Source: Rhizobium sp. ZPR4
GTDB taxonomy: Bacteria > Pseudomonadota > Alphaproteobacteria > Rhizobiales > Rhizobiaceae
Reading direction: 5' to 3'
DNA length: 64,000 bases
Assembly: GCF_040215725.1 (NCBI RefSeq)
Contig: NZ_CP157968.1
Span: 62,001 to 126,000, forward strand
A program made the translations under genes and the position numbers. Below, in pieces: positions 26,683 through 35,675 of the stretch; the stretch's first letter is position 1, and each line of letters begins with the position of its first letter. The notes under the pieces are model-generated. The model was not told where the DNA came from. It did not search any database and saw only the letters and a list, made by a program, of their open reading frames with translations.

Positions 26683-27404
26683 CGTCCAGACCCCTTTCCG
26701 GCCCGGCGGCCATCGCGGCGCTTCCCCGCAACAGACTTCTCGGCGAATTCTCGCTCTGGTCTGCCGATCTTGCCAATATGGAAGCCGATCTCAAACGCAT
26801 CGAAGCCTATGTCGATCTGCATCATATCGATGTCGCCGATGCACGCTTTACGCCCGGCTTTCTGTTTTTCCCGGATTTTGTCGCACGCATCGCCAAGTCG
26901 ACCGCCAAGCCGATCCATGTGCATCTCATGGTCGAGGCTGAAATCGTCGAGGAGCAGACGCGCCAATTCATTGAGGCGGGCGCGGATTTGATCAGCGTCC
27001 ATGCTGAAAACGGCGATGCCGGCTTGCGCGCAATTGCGCTTGCCAAAGAGCTGGGTGCCGAAGCCGGCGTGGTGCTGCGGCTGGAAACACCCGTTTCGGC
27101 AATCGAACCTTTCATCGATCACGTAGCCTTCGTGACGCTGCTCGGAACCTCGATCGGCGTCAAGGGACAAAGCCTTTCCGAAAAGGCCTGCGACCGGTTG
27201 ATCGAGGCTCGTTCCCTCCTGAGGAAGGCAGGTCGCGAGGAGCAGGTGATCCTGGCGGCCGATGGCGGCATTCGGGAACAAACGGTGCCACTCCTGCGCC
27301 AAGCCGGAGCTCAGACCGTGGTTCTCGGATCGCTGGCATTCGGCGACAAGGACCTCGGCGCCCGGATCGCCTGGCTGCATGGATTGGAGAGCCGGGTTTC
27401 GTGA
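26679..27404 (+). CDS. Ribulose-phosphate 3-epimerase-like protein (AlsE-like)
   Basis: TIM-barrel phosphosugar epimerase, 241 aa. The metal and acid/base residues of the family are conserved: H49 and D51 (LHHIDVAD), H82 (HVHLMVE) and D195 (AADGGI). The phosphate-binding loop, normally NPGFGGQ, reads GTSIGVKGQS (155-164), and the methionine after the HxD motif is alanine. This points to a relative with another substrate, comparable to D-allulose-6-phosphate 3-epimerase, rather than the pentose enzyme. The ROK kinase follows with a 4-bp overlap, the same pairing (AlsE/AlsK) as in D-allose breakdown. Confidence 0.82.
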   Translation: MTSRPLSGPAAIAALPRNRLLGEFSLWSADLANMEADLKRIEAYVDLHHIDVADARFTPGFLFFPDFVARIAKSTAKPIHVHLMVEAEIVEEQTRQFIEAGADLISVHAENGDAGLRAIALAKELGAEAGVVLRLETPVSAIEPFIDHVAFVTLLGTSIGVKGQSLSEKACDRLIEARSLLRKAGREEQVILAADGGIREQTVPLLRQAGAQTVVLGSLAFGDKDLGARIAWLHGLESRVS

Positions 27405-28438
27405 AAAAGGTCGCTCTTGCATTCGATCTGGGTGGAACGGAGCTTCGCGCCGCGCTTGTCGATGACATGGGATCTCTTCTATCGTTCGCGTCCCTGTCGA
27501 CGGATGCCGCCGGAGGTCCCGCCGCCGTCATCCGGCAGATCGAACTGCTGGCGGAAACCGTACTGGCGGAAACGCCCGATCTTTCTCCGATCGGGATCGG
27601 GATCGGCGCGCCCGGCCCGCTCGATCCGGACGCCGGTGTCGTCATTGCCGCCCCGACGCTGGCTGGATGGCATGAGGTTCCGCTGGCGGACATTCTCCAC
27701 CACCACTTCCAGCTGCCCGTGCGGCTTGAAAACGACGCGAACGCCGCAGCGCTCGGCGAATGGCGATACGGCGCCGGTCGTGGTACGGGGTCGATGGTGT
27801 TCGTCACGGTATCGACCGGCATCGGCGGCGGCGTGATTGCCAACGGCCGGATTTTGCACGGCCGACGAGGCCTGGCCGCAGAGATCGGCCATATGACGAT
27901 CACGAGCGAAGGTGAGCGATGCTTTTGTGGTGCCGTCGGCTGTTTTGAAGCCATTGCCTCCGGCACCGCGCTCGGCAGGCGGGCAACTGCCCGCACCAGG
28001 GCGTTCGACGGATCGATGCTGCGCAGCCTTGCCGCCGATACAGACGTAACCGGGCGACATGTCGTGGACGCTGCGCGAAAAGGCGACGCGCTGGCCGTGA
28101 AGCTGCTGAATGCAGAGGCGCGGTGGCTGGGGATAGGCTTTACCAACCTGCTTCACCTCTATTCCCCCGACGTGCTGGTCATGGGCGGTGGAATATCGCA
28201 CGGCTTCGATCTTCTGCACGATCAACTGGTGGCAACGGTTCGCGAGCGCGCCATGCCCGCCTATCGCAATGTACCGATTGTTGCCGCACAGCTCGGACGG
28301 CATGCCGGGCTCATCGGCGCAGCCAGTCTCATCTTCGACGGCTACGGAGAGACCGGCCTTAGGCAGATGCGTTTAGAAAGCGCGGACAATCCTGGCACAG
28401 ATATGTCCGCCGGTAAAAAGGAGGCCAGCAATGGCTAA
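27401..28438 (+). CDS. ROK-family sugar kinase
   Basis: ATP-dependent sugar kinase, 345 aa. The phosphate loop is [13 protein letters not shown] (residues 8-20), the catalytic aspartate is D112 in [11 protein letters not shown], and the family zinc site is complete (H164 and C174, C176, C181 in [11 protein letters not shown]). GTG start at 27401 overlapping the previous stop (GTGA). No helix-turn-helix N-terminus, so it is an enzyme, not a repressor. It would trap the released sugar as its 6-phosphate, the form needed by the epimerase-like protein next to it. The ATPase gene starts inside its last codons. Confidence 0.9.
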   Translation: MKKVALAFDLGGTELRAALVDDMGSLLSFASLSTDAAGGPAAVIRQIELLAETVLAETPDLSPIGIGIGAPGPLDPDAGVVIAAPTLAGWHEVPLADILHHHFQLPVRLENDANAAALGEWRYGAGRGTGSMVFVTVSTGIGGGVIANGRILHGRRGLAAEIGHMTITSEGERCFCGAVGCFEAIASGTALGRRATARTRAFDGSMLRSLAADTDVTGRHVVDAARKGDALAVKLLNAEARWLGIGFTNLLHLYSPDVLVMGGGISHGFDLLHDQLVATVRERAMPAYRNVPIVAAQLGRHAGLIGAASLIFDGYGETGLRQMRLESADNPGTDMSAGKKEASNG

Positions 28439-29516
28439 TCTCAAGCTCCGCAGCGCTCACAAATCCTACGGCGCCCTCGAGGTCATCAAGGGCATCGATC
28501 TGGATGTGGACGACCGTGAGTTCGTCGTTTTCGTCGGCCCTTCCGGCTGCGGAAAATCGACACTTCTGCGCATGATTGCCGGTCTGGAAAAAATAACCGG
28601 CGGCGATCTGATGATCGATGGCACCCGTTCGAACGATATCGATCCGTCGCAACGTGGTCTGGCGATGGTGTTCCAATCCTACGCGCTCTACCCACACATG
28701 ACAGTCGCGGAAAATATGGGCTTTGCGTTGAGAATTGCCGGTGTTTCGACAGGCGAGCGCGATCAGAAGGTCAGGGAAGCCGCAAAGATTCTGGAATTGA
28801 CCCATCTGCTCGACCGCCGGCCGAAGGATCTGTCGGGCGGCCAGCGCCAGCGCGTAGCCATCGGCCGCGCGATCGTTCGCAATCCGAAGATCTTTCTGTT
28901 CGATGAACCGCTTTCCAATCTCGACGCGGCCCTACGCGTCAACATGCGGCTGGAGCTGATGCGCTTGCACGATGAGCTGGCCGCAACGATGATCTATGTC
29001 ACCCACGACCAGATCGAGGCGATGACCATGGCCGACAAGATCGTCGTCTTGAACAGTGGCCGCATCGAGCAGGTCGGCTCGCCACTTGCTCTTTACAATA
29101 ATCCTGCAAACATCTTCGTAGCCGGCTTCATCGGTTCACCGAAAATGAACCTGCTGCCGGCAACGGCTGAGACCATCGGCCCAGATGGCATATCCGTGGC
29201 ATTGGGTGGCGGGAGCACCATGACCGTTCCGGTCTTTTCCGAAAAGGTGAAGGTAGGGTCAAAACTGACACTTGGAATCCGCCCCGAACATATCCGTATC
29301 GGCCAAGGCGATCAGTTTACAGGACAGGTCGTGCTTGCAGAGCGGCTTGGGGGTCTGACGATCTTTCACGTCGCTACCGCATCGGGTCATTCGCTTGTCG
29401 TCCAGACAGAAGGCGCCGACAACACCCCACTCCATACACCGATCTCACTCCATATCGATCCGGGCATGTGTCATCTCTTCGACGATGAGGGAAAATCGCT
29501 CGCCAAGCTGAATTGA
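28431..29516 (+). CDS. CUT1-type sugar ABC importer ATPase (MsmK/UgpC-type)
   Basis: ATP-binding subunit, 361 aa. Walker [10 protein letters not shown] (about residues 38-46), Q-loop [11 protein letters not shown], signature [14 protein letters not shown], Walker [13 protein letters not shown] and H-loop YVTHDQ are all present. The C-terminal 120 residues form the OB-type regulatory domain ([10 protein letters not shown]). AAGGAGG precedes the ATG, which overlaps the kinase stop by 8 bp. It ends the operon begun at 20015. As the only intact CUT1-type ATPase in the window, it could also energise the importers at 4217-7313 and 38591-41762; MsmK-type ATPases are known to serve several importers. 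Confidence 0.94.
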   Translation: MANLKLRSAHKSYGALEVIKGIDLDVDDREFVVFVGPSGCGKSTLLRMIAGLEKITGGDLMIDGTRSNDIDPSQRGLAMVFQSYALYPHMTVAENMGFALRIAGVSTGERDQKVREAAKILELTHLLDRRPKDLSGGQRQRVAIGRAIVRNPKIFLFDEPLSNLDAALRVNMRLELMRLHDELAATMIYVTHDQIEAMTMADKIVVLNSGRIEQVGSPLALYNNPANIFVAGFIGSPKMNLLPATAETIGPDGISVALGGGSTMTVPVFSEKVKVGSKLTLGIRPEHIRIGQGDQFTGQVVLAERLGGLTIFHVATASGHSLVVQTEGADNTPLHTPISLHIDPGMCHLFDDEGKSLAKLN

Positions 29517-29788
29517 CGATCGCGCGACGTCGTCCTATCCCTTGGGGCAGAAAATGGTTGCCGGACATCTCCTTGGACGGATTGTAACTGTTTAGGCGGT
29601 CCCCACATGCCTTCCAACTTGCCACGAAGTGCCGATCTCGTTGATGAATTCGGGAAGCGCCATTGGCTGGCAACCTTATCGGCTGACGACGACGCGGCAA
29701 CCCTCAAACATCCGGCTTGGTGCAAACGTGCTCAGGCCGCTCACCATCGAGCGCTCCTGACCTGTGTCGCGGTGGAGATCCTTTGGGC

Positions 29789-30922
29789 ATGAGCAGCGCG
29801 GGTCTCATCGCTCTCGATAACGGCTGTCGCGGCGCGGCCGCAGGTTTGCTGCTGATGATGGCTGCCGTTTTTCTGCGCCATCGCCCCGTGGAATTCATTC
29901 GCGCCGCCTTGACTGCGGCGGGTGCCGCCTCCGCGATTATCGACGCGCCGGGTTTACCGTCGGAGTGGCACTGGGCAAGGCTACCACTCATTGCACTCTC
30001 ATCGAGCGGCTCGGTCGCCTTCTGGCTCTGGGCACGGGTGGTTTTCGACGACGATTTTGTCTTTCGGCCCTGGCATCGCGATGTCTGGATCGCTCTGGTA
30101 AGCCTGACGCTGATAGCTTCCTATGGCATCGTAGCAGGCTCCGCTGCCTCGGCGATCAATCGGATTCTTACGCTCGCCAATCTCAGCTTCGGGCTGCTCG
30201 CAGTGATGCAGACGATTGCGAGTTGGCGAATGGATCTGGTTGCCGGGCGGCGGCGATTGCGCGTCGCCGTACTGATGGGGACGCTTGCTTATATCGCGGT
30301 CAATGCGATCGCCAATCTCTCGTCCGTGGCCATCCTGACATGGTCTGCCGCGGCGCGAAACCTCGCCAACGGGCTTGGTCTTTGCTTGCTGGCGGCGCTT
30401 GCTGGCTGGAGCGTGTTCCGCACGGCCTCGCTCGATCAGACAGTTACCCCTGAACGGGCCGCTACATCCGCCAGCAGGCTCTCTTCTGCCCCGATCGGAA
30501 CGGACGGCGGTCCGGGAATTGAACCGGCACTTCTCGGTCGCCTGGAACGCTTGATGACGAGCGAGCGCATATATCGCCGTGAAGGACTGACTATCGGCTC
30601 TCTCGCCGCGCTGATGAGTCTGCCGGAATATCGCTTGCGTCAAATCATCAACGAAGGTCTTGGCTACCGCAATTTCAACGCCTTCCTCAACCGGTATCGG
30701 ATCGATGAAGCCAAGATGGCTCTGGCTGATCCCAGCCAAAAGGACGTGTCGATCCTGACGATCGCCATGGATGCCGGCTTCCAGTCGCTCGGCCCGTTCA
30801 ACCGAGCCTTCAAGGCAGAAACAGGCCTGACGCCGACCGAATTTCGTCGGCAGGCTCTTCTTCGGGGGCTTGCTGGGCCACACAACGAAGCAAGGAATTT
30901 TACAATCGGCAAGCCGCGATGA
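29789..30922 (+). CDS. AraC-family regulator with membrane-spanning N-terminus
   Basis: Protein of 377 aa with about six or seven hydrophobic segments in the first 210 residues (for example LLLMMAAVFLRH, WIALVSLTLIASYGIVAG, GLCLLAALAGWSVF), a linker, and a C-terminal AraC helix-turn-helix pair (residues about 265-365; LTIGSLAALMSLPEYRLRQIIN, then ILTIAMDAGFQSLGPFNRAFKAETGLTPTEFRR). The start at 29789 has GGAGAT upstream; an earlier in-frame start at 29717 has no such site. It is followed after 82 bp by a secreted serine hydrolase, which it may control in response to a membrane or periplasmic signal. The regulatory target is inferred from position only. Confidence 0.88.
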   Translation: MSSAGLIALDNGCRGAAAGLLLMMAAVFLRHRPVEFIRAALTAAGAASAIIDAPGLPSEWHWARLPLIALSSSGSVAFWLWARVVFDDDFVFRPWHRDVWIALVSLTLIASYGIVAGSAASAINRILTLANLSFGLLAVMQTIASWRMDLVAGRRRLRVAVLMGTLAYIAVNAIANLSSVAILTWSAAARNLANGLGLCLLAALAGWSVFRTASLDQTVTPERAATSASRLSSAPIGTDGGPGIEPALLGRLERLMTSERIYRREGLTIGSLAALMSLPEYRLRQIINEGLGYRNFNAFLNRYRIDEAKMALADPSQKDVSILTIAMDAGFQSLGPFNRAFKAETGLTPTEFRRQALLRGLAGPHNEARNFTIGKPR

Positions 30923-31004
30923 GAAATCGGCAAGTCGTTTTCCAATTTTCGGCGAGAATGCGTGGGTTCCGCGCGGCATAGTCTCCGCGAGATAGGAGAC
31001 CACC

Positions 31005-32582
31005 ATGAACGTGCCAATCAAAGACCGCTTCGTCTTGAGTGCGATGTTGAGCCTATGCGCTCTGGTCGCTTCCGCTTACCTCAGGCCTGCTCAGGCGCAG
31101 GACACAGATAATTCGGTGTGGCCGACCAAAGAATGGCTGACCTCCACGCCGGAAGAACAGGGCATGGATTCCGCCGCACTTGCCAAGCTTGTCGCCTATG
31201 GGGAAAGTCATAGTTTTGACAGCCTGCTCGTCGTGCGTCATGGGCGCATTGTCACTGAAGCCTATTATGCGCCCTACTCTGGGGGTATCCCGCACGAGAT
31301 ATTTTCCTCCACAAAGGCGATTACCGGCACGCTTCTCGGCATGGTCTACAAGGACGGCCTGCTCGACCGTCTCGATCATCCCGTACTCGACTTCTTCGCT
31401 GACCGGCATGTCGCGAATGTGGATGATCGCAAGAAGGCGATCACGGTTCAAAACCTTCTGGATATGACGTCCGGCCTCGATTGGGATCAGGGGTTTGAGG
31501 GAGGTACACAGCGAACAATGCAGGATATGTACCGAGCTTCCAATTTGACCCAATTCATTCTTGATCGACCCATGGCGCATCCGCCAGGAGAGGTTTTCAA
31601 CTATAGCAACGGCAACCCGGATCTCGTTTCGGCGATCATCACCCGGCTTACCGGCAAGCCCGAAGAGGATTATGCGCGGGAAAGGCTCTTTGCCCCCTTG
31701 GGCATTGCCGATTTGCACTGGGACCGCGATCCCCAAGGTCTGACAATCGGAGACGGGATGCTGTTCTTGCTGCCGCGCGACATGGCAAAGTTCGGCTATC
31801 TGTATTTGCATCACGGTGAATGGGAGGGAAGGCAACTTCTTCCAGCCGGCTGGGCGGATGTTTTGAACCACAGGATCGTGAACACTCATGCATCATACGA
31901 TCCCAGCCAGAGCTACTCCAACTTCTTCTGGATATTGCCCGAACGGCACGTTTACATGGCGAACGGCAAGGATGGTCAGAATATAGCGGTGTTTCCTGAT
32001 CTGGATATCGTAGTGGTGACCACCGCCAGGAAATATGTCCCACTCCGCCGTCTGGCCGATAGCGTTGCTTCGGCGGTCAAGTCCGGGTCGGCGCTTCCCC
32101 CAAACCCGAACGCGGCCGAACAGCTTGCCAATACGGTCAAAGATGCCGCGGTCGAGAAACCAACAGCCATTGGCCCAACCCCGGAGATGGCCTCCATCAG
32201 TTCCGGAAAGACTTATAAATTTCCTGACAACGACCTGGAGTTAAGATCGCTTACTCTGTTTCTGACCGATCCCCATCCGTATGTCGAATATGAGCAGTAT
32301 TTGCATTATCCAGCCGGCTCTTCATTCAGGCAAGACGTACCGATCGGACTTGACGGGCTCTATCGCAAGGGCCTGCCGGCGCTTTCCGGCCACTATCCGG
32401 GTCACATCCCCGCCACCAAAGGGAGGTGGCTGGATGGGCAGACATTCGTGATCGACATGCAAGACATAGGATACGGCACGCAGATCAAATACGTCCTGTC
32501 GTTCAACGGTGACAAGCTCAATATTCGGCGTATCGATGAGGAAGGTTGGGAACTGTCCGCTGATGGTAAACGGGATGATTGA
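31005..32582 (+). CDS. Secreted serine hydrolase, class C beta-lactamase/penicillin-binding fold
   Basis: 525 aa with a signal peptide (about residues 1-31, ending near PAQAQD). The catalytic S101-S-T-K104 motif lies in IFSSTKAITG and the YxN motif in NYSNGNPD (about residues 204-211). A third KTG-like motif is not obvious (ANGKDGQN at about 323 is the candidate). The beta-lactamase-like domain ends about residue 350 and a C-terminal domain of about 150 residues follows. Members act as esterases, D-aminopeptidases or carboxypeptidases; beta-lactam resistance should not be assumed. GATAGGAGACCACC precedes the start. Confidence 0.88.
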   Translation: MNVPIKDRFVLSAMLSLCALVASAYLRPAQAQDTDNSVWPTKEWLTSTPEEQGMDSAALAKLVAYGESHSFDSLLVVRHGRIVTEAYYAPYSGGIPHEIFSSTKAITGTLLGMVYKDGLLDRLDHPVLDFFADRHVANVDDRKKAITVQNLLDMTSGLDWDQGFEGGTQRTMQDMYRASNLTQFILDRPMAHPPGEVFNYSNGNPDLVSAIITRLTGKPEEDYARERLFAPLGIADLHWDRDPQGLTIGDGMLFLLPRDMAKFGYLYLHHGEWEGRQLLPAGWADVLNHRIVNTHASYDPSQSYSNFFWILPERHVYMANGKDGQNIAVFPDLDIVVVTTARKYVPLRRLADSVASAVKSGSALPPNPNAAEQLANTVKDAAVEKPTAIGPTPEMASISSGKTYKFPDNDLELRSLTLFLTDPHPYVEYEQYLHYPAGSSFRQDVPIGLDGLYRKGLPALSGHYPGHIPATKGRWLDGQTFVIDMQDIGYGTQIKYVLSFNGDKLNIRRIDEEGWELSADGKRDD

Positions 32583-32756
32583 CTGACATCCATGCCTGCC
32601 GTGCCCAGCGTGACATTGCCGATCGAAACACTCTTGACCCGCAGTTTTCGGTCGATAGAAATGAATTGAGGCTTTGCAACCAATATCGTTGGTCAAGAAA
32701 GCTGGCTGGAGCCGCCACTTCTCAGACCCTATCCTGTCTTCCGGAAAAGACCGACG

Positions 32757-33662
32757 ATGATGACCTCGAGAACCCTGCAGCTTGCCTTCATTTTATTAGG
32801 CCTAGGCGCTTTCGATGAATCGCGCGCCATAGCACAGGAAGCAGCGCCGCCGCTTTTGGGTGGCTTTGCTGACTTATGCGCCGTCGACAGCGAGCATCCA
32901 TCGAAGCTCTGGAAGATCAGCAGCAGGCTGGACTCTGCCTCATGGAGATCGCGTATCGCTTGCGATCTCTCATCTCCTTCCAGGCCGATCTTGCGTATCA
33001 CGGTGCATCCCGGTGATGCACCCGACCAGAGTGTCGGTGACGCGCCGACCGAACGAGTGGAAATCCAAATCAAGAAAGAGGTTATCAAATTCGATGAGCC
33101 GACGTGGTACCATTTTGCCTTTCGGCTCGAAGCCCCGTGGCAAGGGCTCGGCAACCGCACCGTCATCCATCAGGTAAAGCAAAACATTCCAACGGAAGAG
33201 ACGAAGCCACTTGGAGCCTGCCAAGCGGCAAACCCATTGTTCAAAATCGAAGCCATACCATCGGAAACAGGGGCGAACTTCGTTGCCAAGGTGCGGGGAA
33301 GCGCCGACTGCAACGCCGGTGAGTCCAAGATCATCTGTGGTCCCTGGCACCTCAATATCGGTGACTGGAATGATGTGAATGTGATGCTGAAGCCGAGCTT
33401 ACAGGAGGGAGCAAGCTCGCTGCAGGTCTATCTCAACGGACGCGCCTGCGACACCTCCTACACGGGGCGCCTCGGCTTTCTCGATCACGGTATGCGGCAT
33501 CAAGACGGCCGCCCATTCATTGATGTTCAACCGCGCTTTGGGATCTATAGGGACACTTTGCCCGATATCGTGCAATCCATTGATTTTGCGGATATCCAGT
33601 TCTGGTCGACTGATCCTTCCAGTGATCCCGCTTGGTCGAAACTGGCAGTATCCACCAAATAG
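32757..33662 (+). CDS. Secreted protein resembling heparin-lyase-type polysaccharide lyases
   Basis: 301 aa with a probable signal peptide (about residues 1-27, RAIAQEAAPP at its end). The segment WYHFAFRLEAPWQGLGNRT, a charged HQVKQN stretch and later LGFLDHGMRHQDG and IYRDTLPDIVQSIDFADI resemble the jelly-roll of the polysaccharide lyase family found in alphaproteobacteria (PF14099-like), as I remember it. Four or more cysteines suggest disulfides. No partner enzymes are adjacent; the upstream gene is the serine hydrolase. Function is a guess from fold-level resemblance. Confidence 0.6.
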   Translation: MMTSRTLQLAFILLGLGAFDESRAIAQEAAPPLLGGFADLCAVDSEHPSKLWKISSRLDSASWRSRIACDLSSPSRPILRITVHPGDAPDQSVGDAPTERVEIQIKKEVIKFDEPTWYHFAFRLEAPWQGLGNRTVIHQVKQNIPTEETKPLGACQAANPLFKIEAIPSETGANFVAKVRGSADCNAGESKIICGPWHLNIGDWNDVNVMLKPSLQEGASSLQVYLNGRACDTSYTGRLGFLDHGMRHQDGRPFIDVQPRFGIYRDTLPDIVQSIDFADIQFWSTDPSSDPAWSKLAVSTK

Positions 33663-34004
33663 TCATCGGGTGCCGCGTCATCCGGCCAGAGCCGGGCGAG
33701 TTCGGCAAACTGGTTGAGGAGGCTATTCCACAACGCGCGGTGTCCCGCTCGGCAACCGGTCAGGCCGTCTTCGGTAGACGCCAGCGACGAGGATATTTTC
33801 GGGCCGATGACAGAAATACTCCGTGCGGCCTCCCGTTTGCGCATCGCGTATCGGTAGCAGCACCTCAAAAACAGGTCGGAAAATCACGACTTTCGATCGC
33901 CGCTGCCACAATTACGCCCGCCGTTTCCGGAATTGTCTGCGGCACGCATACCCCGTCGACGCGGGGCGCAATCCGATGCGTTCTTCGGGAAGTATGGTTA
34001 TCAC
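33663..34004. other. 342-bp stretch without a recognisable gene
   Basis: No start with a ribosome-binding site leads to a family-like protein. A minus-strand frame contains the readable string ALWNSLLNQFAELARLWPDD (about 33690-33750), which may be the tail of a lost gene, but I cannot name it. The right end serves as the upstream region of the L,D-transpeptidase gene. Confidence 0.45.
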
Positions 34005-34787
34005 ATGAAGACTACAAAATTTGTTCTTTTGCCCGCTCTGGCTTTACTGATGGCAAGCACTGCCGCGCATGCGCAGGAATGGAGATATCTGCCGGACTAT
34101 GGCGACGAGCCGGACGGCGGCTATGTCGCTCCGCGCTATCTGCGGGAAGCGCCGCCGCGCTATCGCGACGATCCGCGTCTCGACGATGGCTATTACTATC
34201 GGGGCGACCCCTATAACGACGATGACGATGAGGACGGCGATTACCCGCCACGCCCTCGTCCACGGCAACAGGCTTCGATCGATCGGAATGCGGTATCTCC
34301 CCAATTCAGTCCGGGCCTGAAGGACGACAAGCGGGCCAGTCTGGCGCAATCGCCGATCCCGCGCGCGGTTGTGCGCTTCTCCGGCTACGACCCCGGCACG
34401 ATCGTCATCTCGACCAAGGAAAAGCGCCTCTATCTCGTGCTCGACGACGGAACTGCCCTCAAATACGGCATCGGCGTCGGCAAGCAGGGCTTCGCCTGGA
34501 AGGGCACGGAGACGATCAGCCGCAAGGCGGAGTGGCCCGGTTGGACACCACCCAAGGAAATGATCGCCCGCCGCCCCGAATTGCCTGACCATATGGAGGG
34601 TGGCCTCAACAATCCCCTCGGAGCAAGAGCGCTTTATCTCGGTTCCACCCTCTACCGCATCCACGGCACCAATGAGCCGAACTCGATCGGCAAGGCGGTG
34701 TCTTCCGGCTGCATTCGCATGGCAAATCCCGATGTCATGGATCTCTATGGCCGGGTCGGCGTGGGAACGAAGGTCGTCGTGCTCTGA
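34005..34787 (+). CDS. L,D-transpeptidase (YkuD domain), exported
   Basis: Peptidoglycan cross-linking or protein-anchoring enzyme, 260 aa. A signal peptide ends about residue 23 (STAAHAQE). Next comes a low-complexity region rich in Tyr, Arg, Asp and Pro (residues 25-85), then the YkuD domain (about 125-260). The active site is IHGTNEPNSIGKAVSSGCIRM with catalytic C236. It is of the short rhizobial type with no binding domain. The start is ATG 34005; a longer frame from 33933 would put residues before the signal peptide. Stands alone. Confidence 0.92.
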   Translation: MKTTKFVLLPALALLMASTAAHAQEWRYLPDYGDEPDGGYVAPRYLREAPPRYRDDPRLDDGYYYRGDPYNDDDDEDGDYPPRPRPRQQASIDRNAVSPQFSPGLKDDKRASLAQSPIPRAVVRFSGYDPGTIVISTKEKRLYLVLDDGTALKYGIGVGKQGFAWKGTETISRKAEWPGWTPPKEMIARRPELPDHMEGGLNNPLGARALYLGSTLYRIHGTNEPNSIGKAVSSGCIRMANPDVMDLYGRVGVGTKVVVL

Positions 34788-35031
34788 TCCCTCCCAAAGG
34801 AGCCAGGCCCCGCCGGGCAGGGCCGGAAGCAGTCGTTGTTCGACGGGAATGAAAGCGCGTAGGAAAGCCGCCTTACCCGCTCAGCACGGTCTCCATTGCC
34901 GCGATCCCGAGGTGGGTCGCGCAAAAATGTGCAGTGGTTTTGGGCAACGACATGCGTAAAATTAAAGGCCTAAAGGCGCTGGTCTCTCAATTTGAGTCGT
35001 AGCGGAAGTGATGCCGTTGGGAGAGGAGCAG

Positions 35032-35160
35032 ATGACAAGATCATTCGGCACTATGTCCACCGCAGCTCCGCCACGCGCGAAGCCATTCGCCAGCTGGATG
35101 AGGCCCGCCGTCATAGGCGGGCCAGATCAGAAGAGCACGAAAATGAACAAAGCGTTGTAA
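35032..35160 (+). CDS. Possible small protein of 42 aa
   Basis: An ATG preceded at good distance by GAGAGGAGCAG opens a 42-codon frame (begins MTRSFGTMSTAAPPRAKPFA). No membrane segment and no family resemblance. The only support is the strong ribosome-binding site; the frame contains a perfect hairpin, so the stretch may instead be a structured RNA or a relic. Confidence 0.25.
   Translation: MTRSFGTMSTAAPPRAKPFASWMRPAVIGGPDQKSTKMNKAL
35102..35123. other. Perfect 8-bp GC stem-loop
   Basis: GGCCCGCC, loop gtcata, GGCGGGCC. No T-run follows on either strand, so a terminator role is doubtful. Confidence 0.4.
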
Positions 35161-35204
35161 AACTTCCTGTGAAACAGCGCTTTGTTTCGTGCAAAGATCA
35201 AAGT

Positions 35205-35381
35205 CTAACCATCTGCAATCTTGAATTCGTTGGTATTATCGACTGAACGTATAGCATCGGCTTGGGAGGCTTCTGCTCCGTTGAGGAATTCCTGCAGGAG
35301 ACGCGTTATGCGCTCTGGCGATGTACCCTTGGCATATTCTTCCTGCATCCGGCGTCTGACTAGCATTTCCAAGACTGACAT
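35205..35381 (-). CDS. Small hypothetical protein of 58 aa
   Basis: The ATG at 35381 follows GAGGTGAAAGAC. The product begins MSVLEMLVRRRMQEEYAKGT and is predicted helical and charged, with SPERITRLLQEFLNG in the middle. It looks like the short stress-type proteins scattered in rhizobial genomes but no function can be given. A longer frame to 35441 lacks a ribosome-binding site. Confidence 0.5.
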   Translation of the reverse strand: MSVLEMLVRRRMQEEYAKGTSPERITRLLQEFLNGAEASQADAIRSVDNTNEFKIADG

Positions 35382-35675
35382 GTCTTTCACCTCGTAATTC
35401 CGGCGCAAGGCAAATGTCGCTCTCAATGGCGCGGCAGGCAAGTTACAGTTTTTTCATGGTCTTGATGGCCGGACGACAAGACTTCTGGCCTTTTACCGTC
35501 ACCTCATGCCGGAGACGGTGCTGACCGAAGCGTGATCGATCTTTCACTTGCCAAATGGCGGCGTATCGTAGAATTGAAAGCGGCCAATCGGTCGGTTGTT
35601 TGCGTTTCGTTAACCTGCGTGCTTTAGCGGGCCACACCCCGACCTTTGGATGATGTCGCCTGCAAGGAATGAATA

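Larger units (their letters stand above)
34788..35204. other. 417-bp mostly non-coding stretch
   Basis: Contains GCCCCGCCGGGCAGGGCC-type GC repeats just after the transpeptidase gene (a possible terminator region), one possible 42-codon gene (35032-35160) and a perfect hairpin (35102-35123) within it. Nothing else is recognised. Confidence 0.45.

Noticed and set aside
31005..32582. Reading the serine hydrolase as a beta-lactamase resistance gene
   Set aside because: The SxxK and YxN motifs are shared by many esterases and peptidases; the third motif is unclear and nothing in the context suggests resistance.
32579..32756. Possible small gene between the serine hydrolase and the lyase-like gene
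   Set aside because: The frame overlaps the end of the hydrolase gene, has no ribosome-binding site and continues past the start of the next gene.
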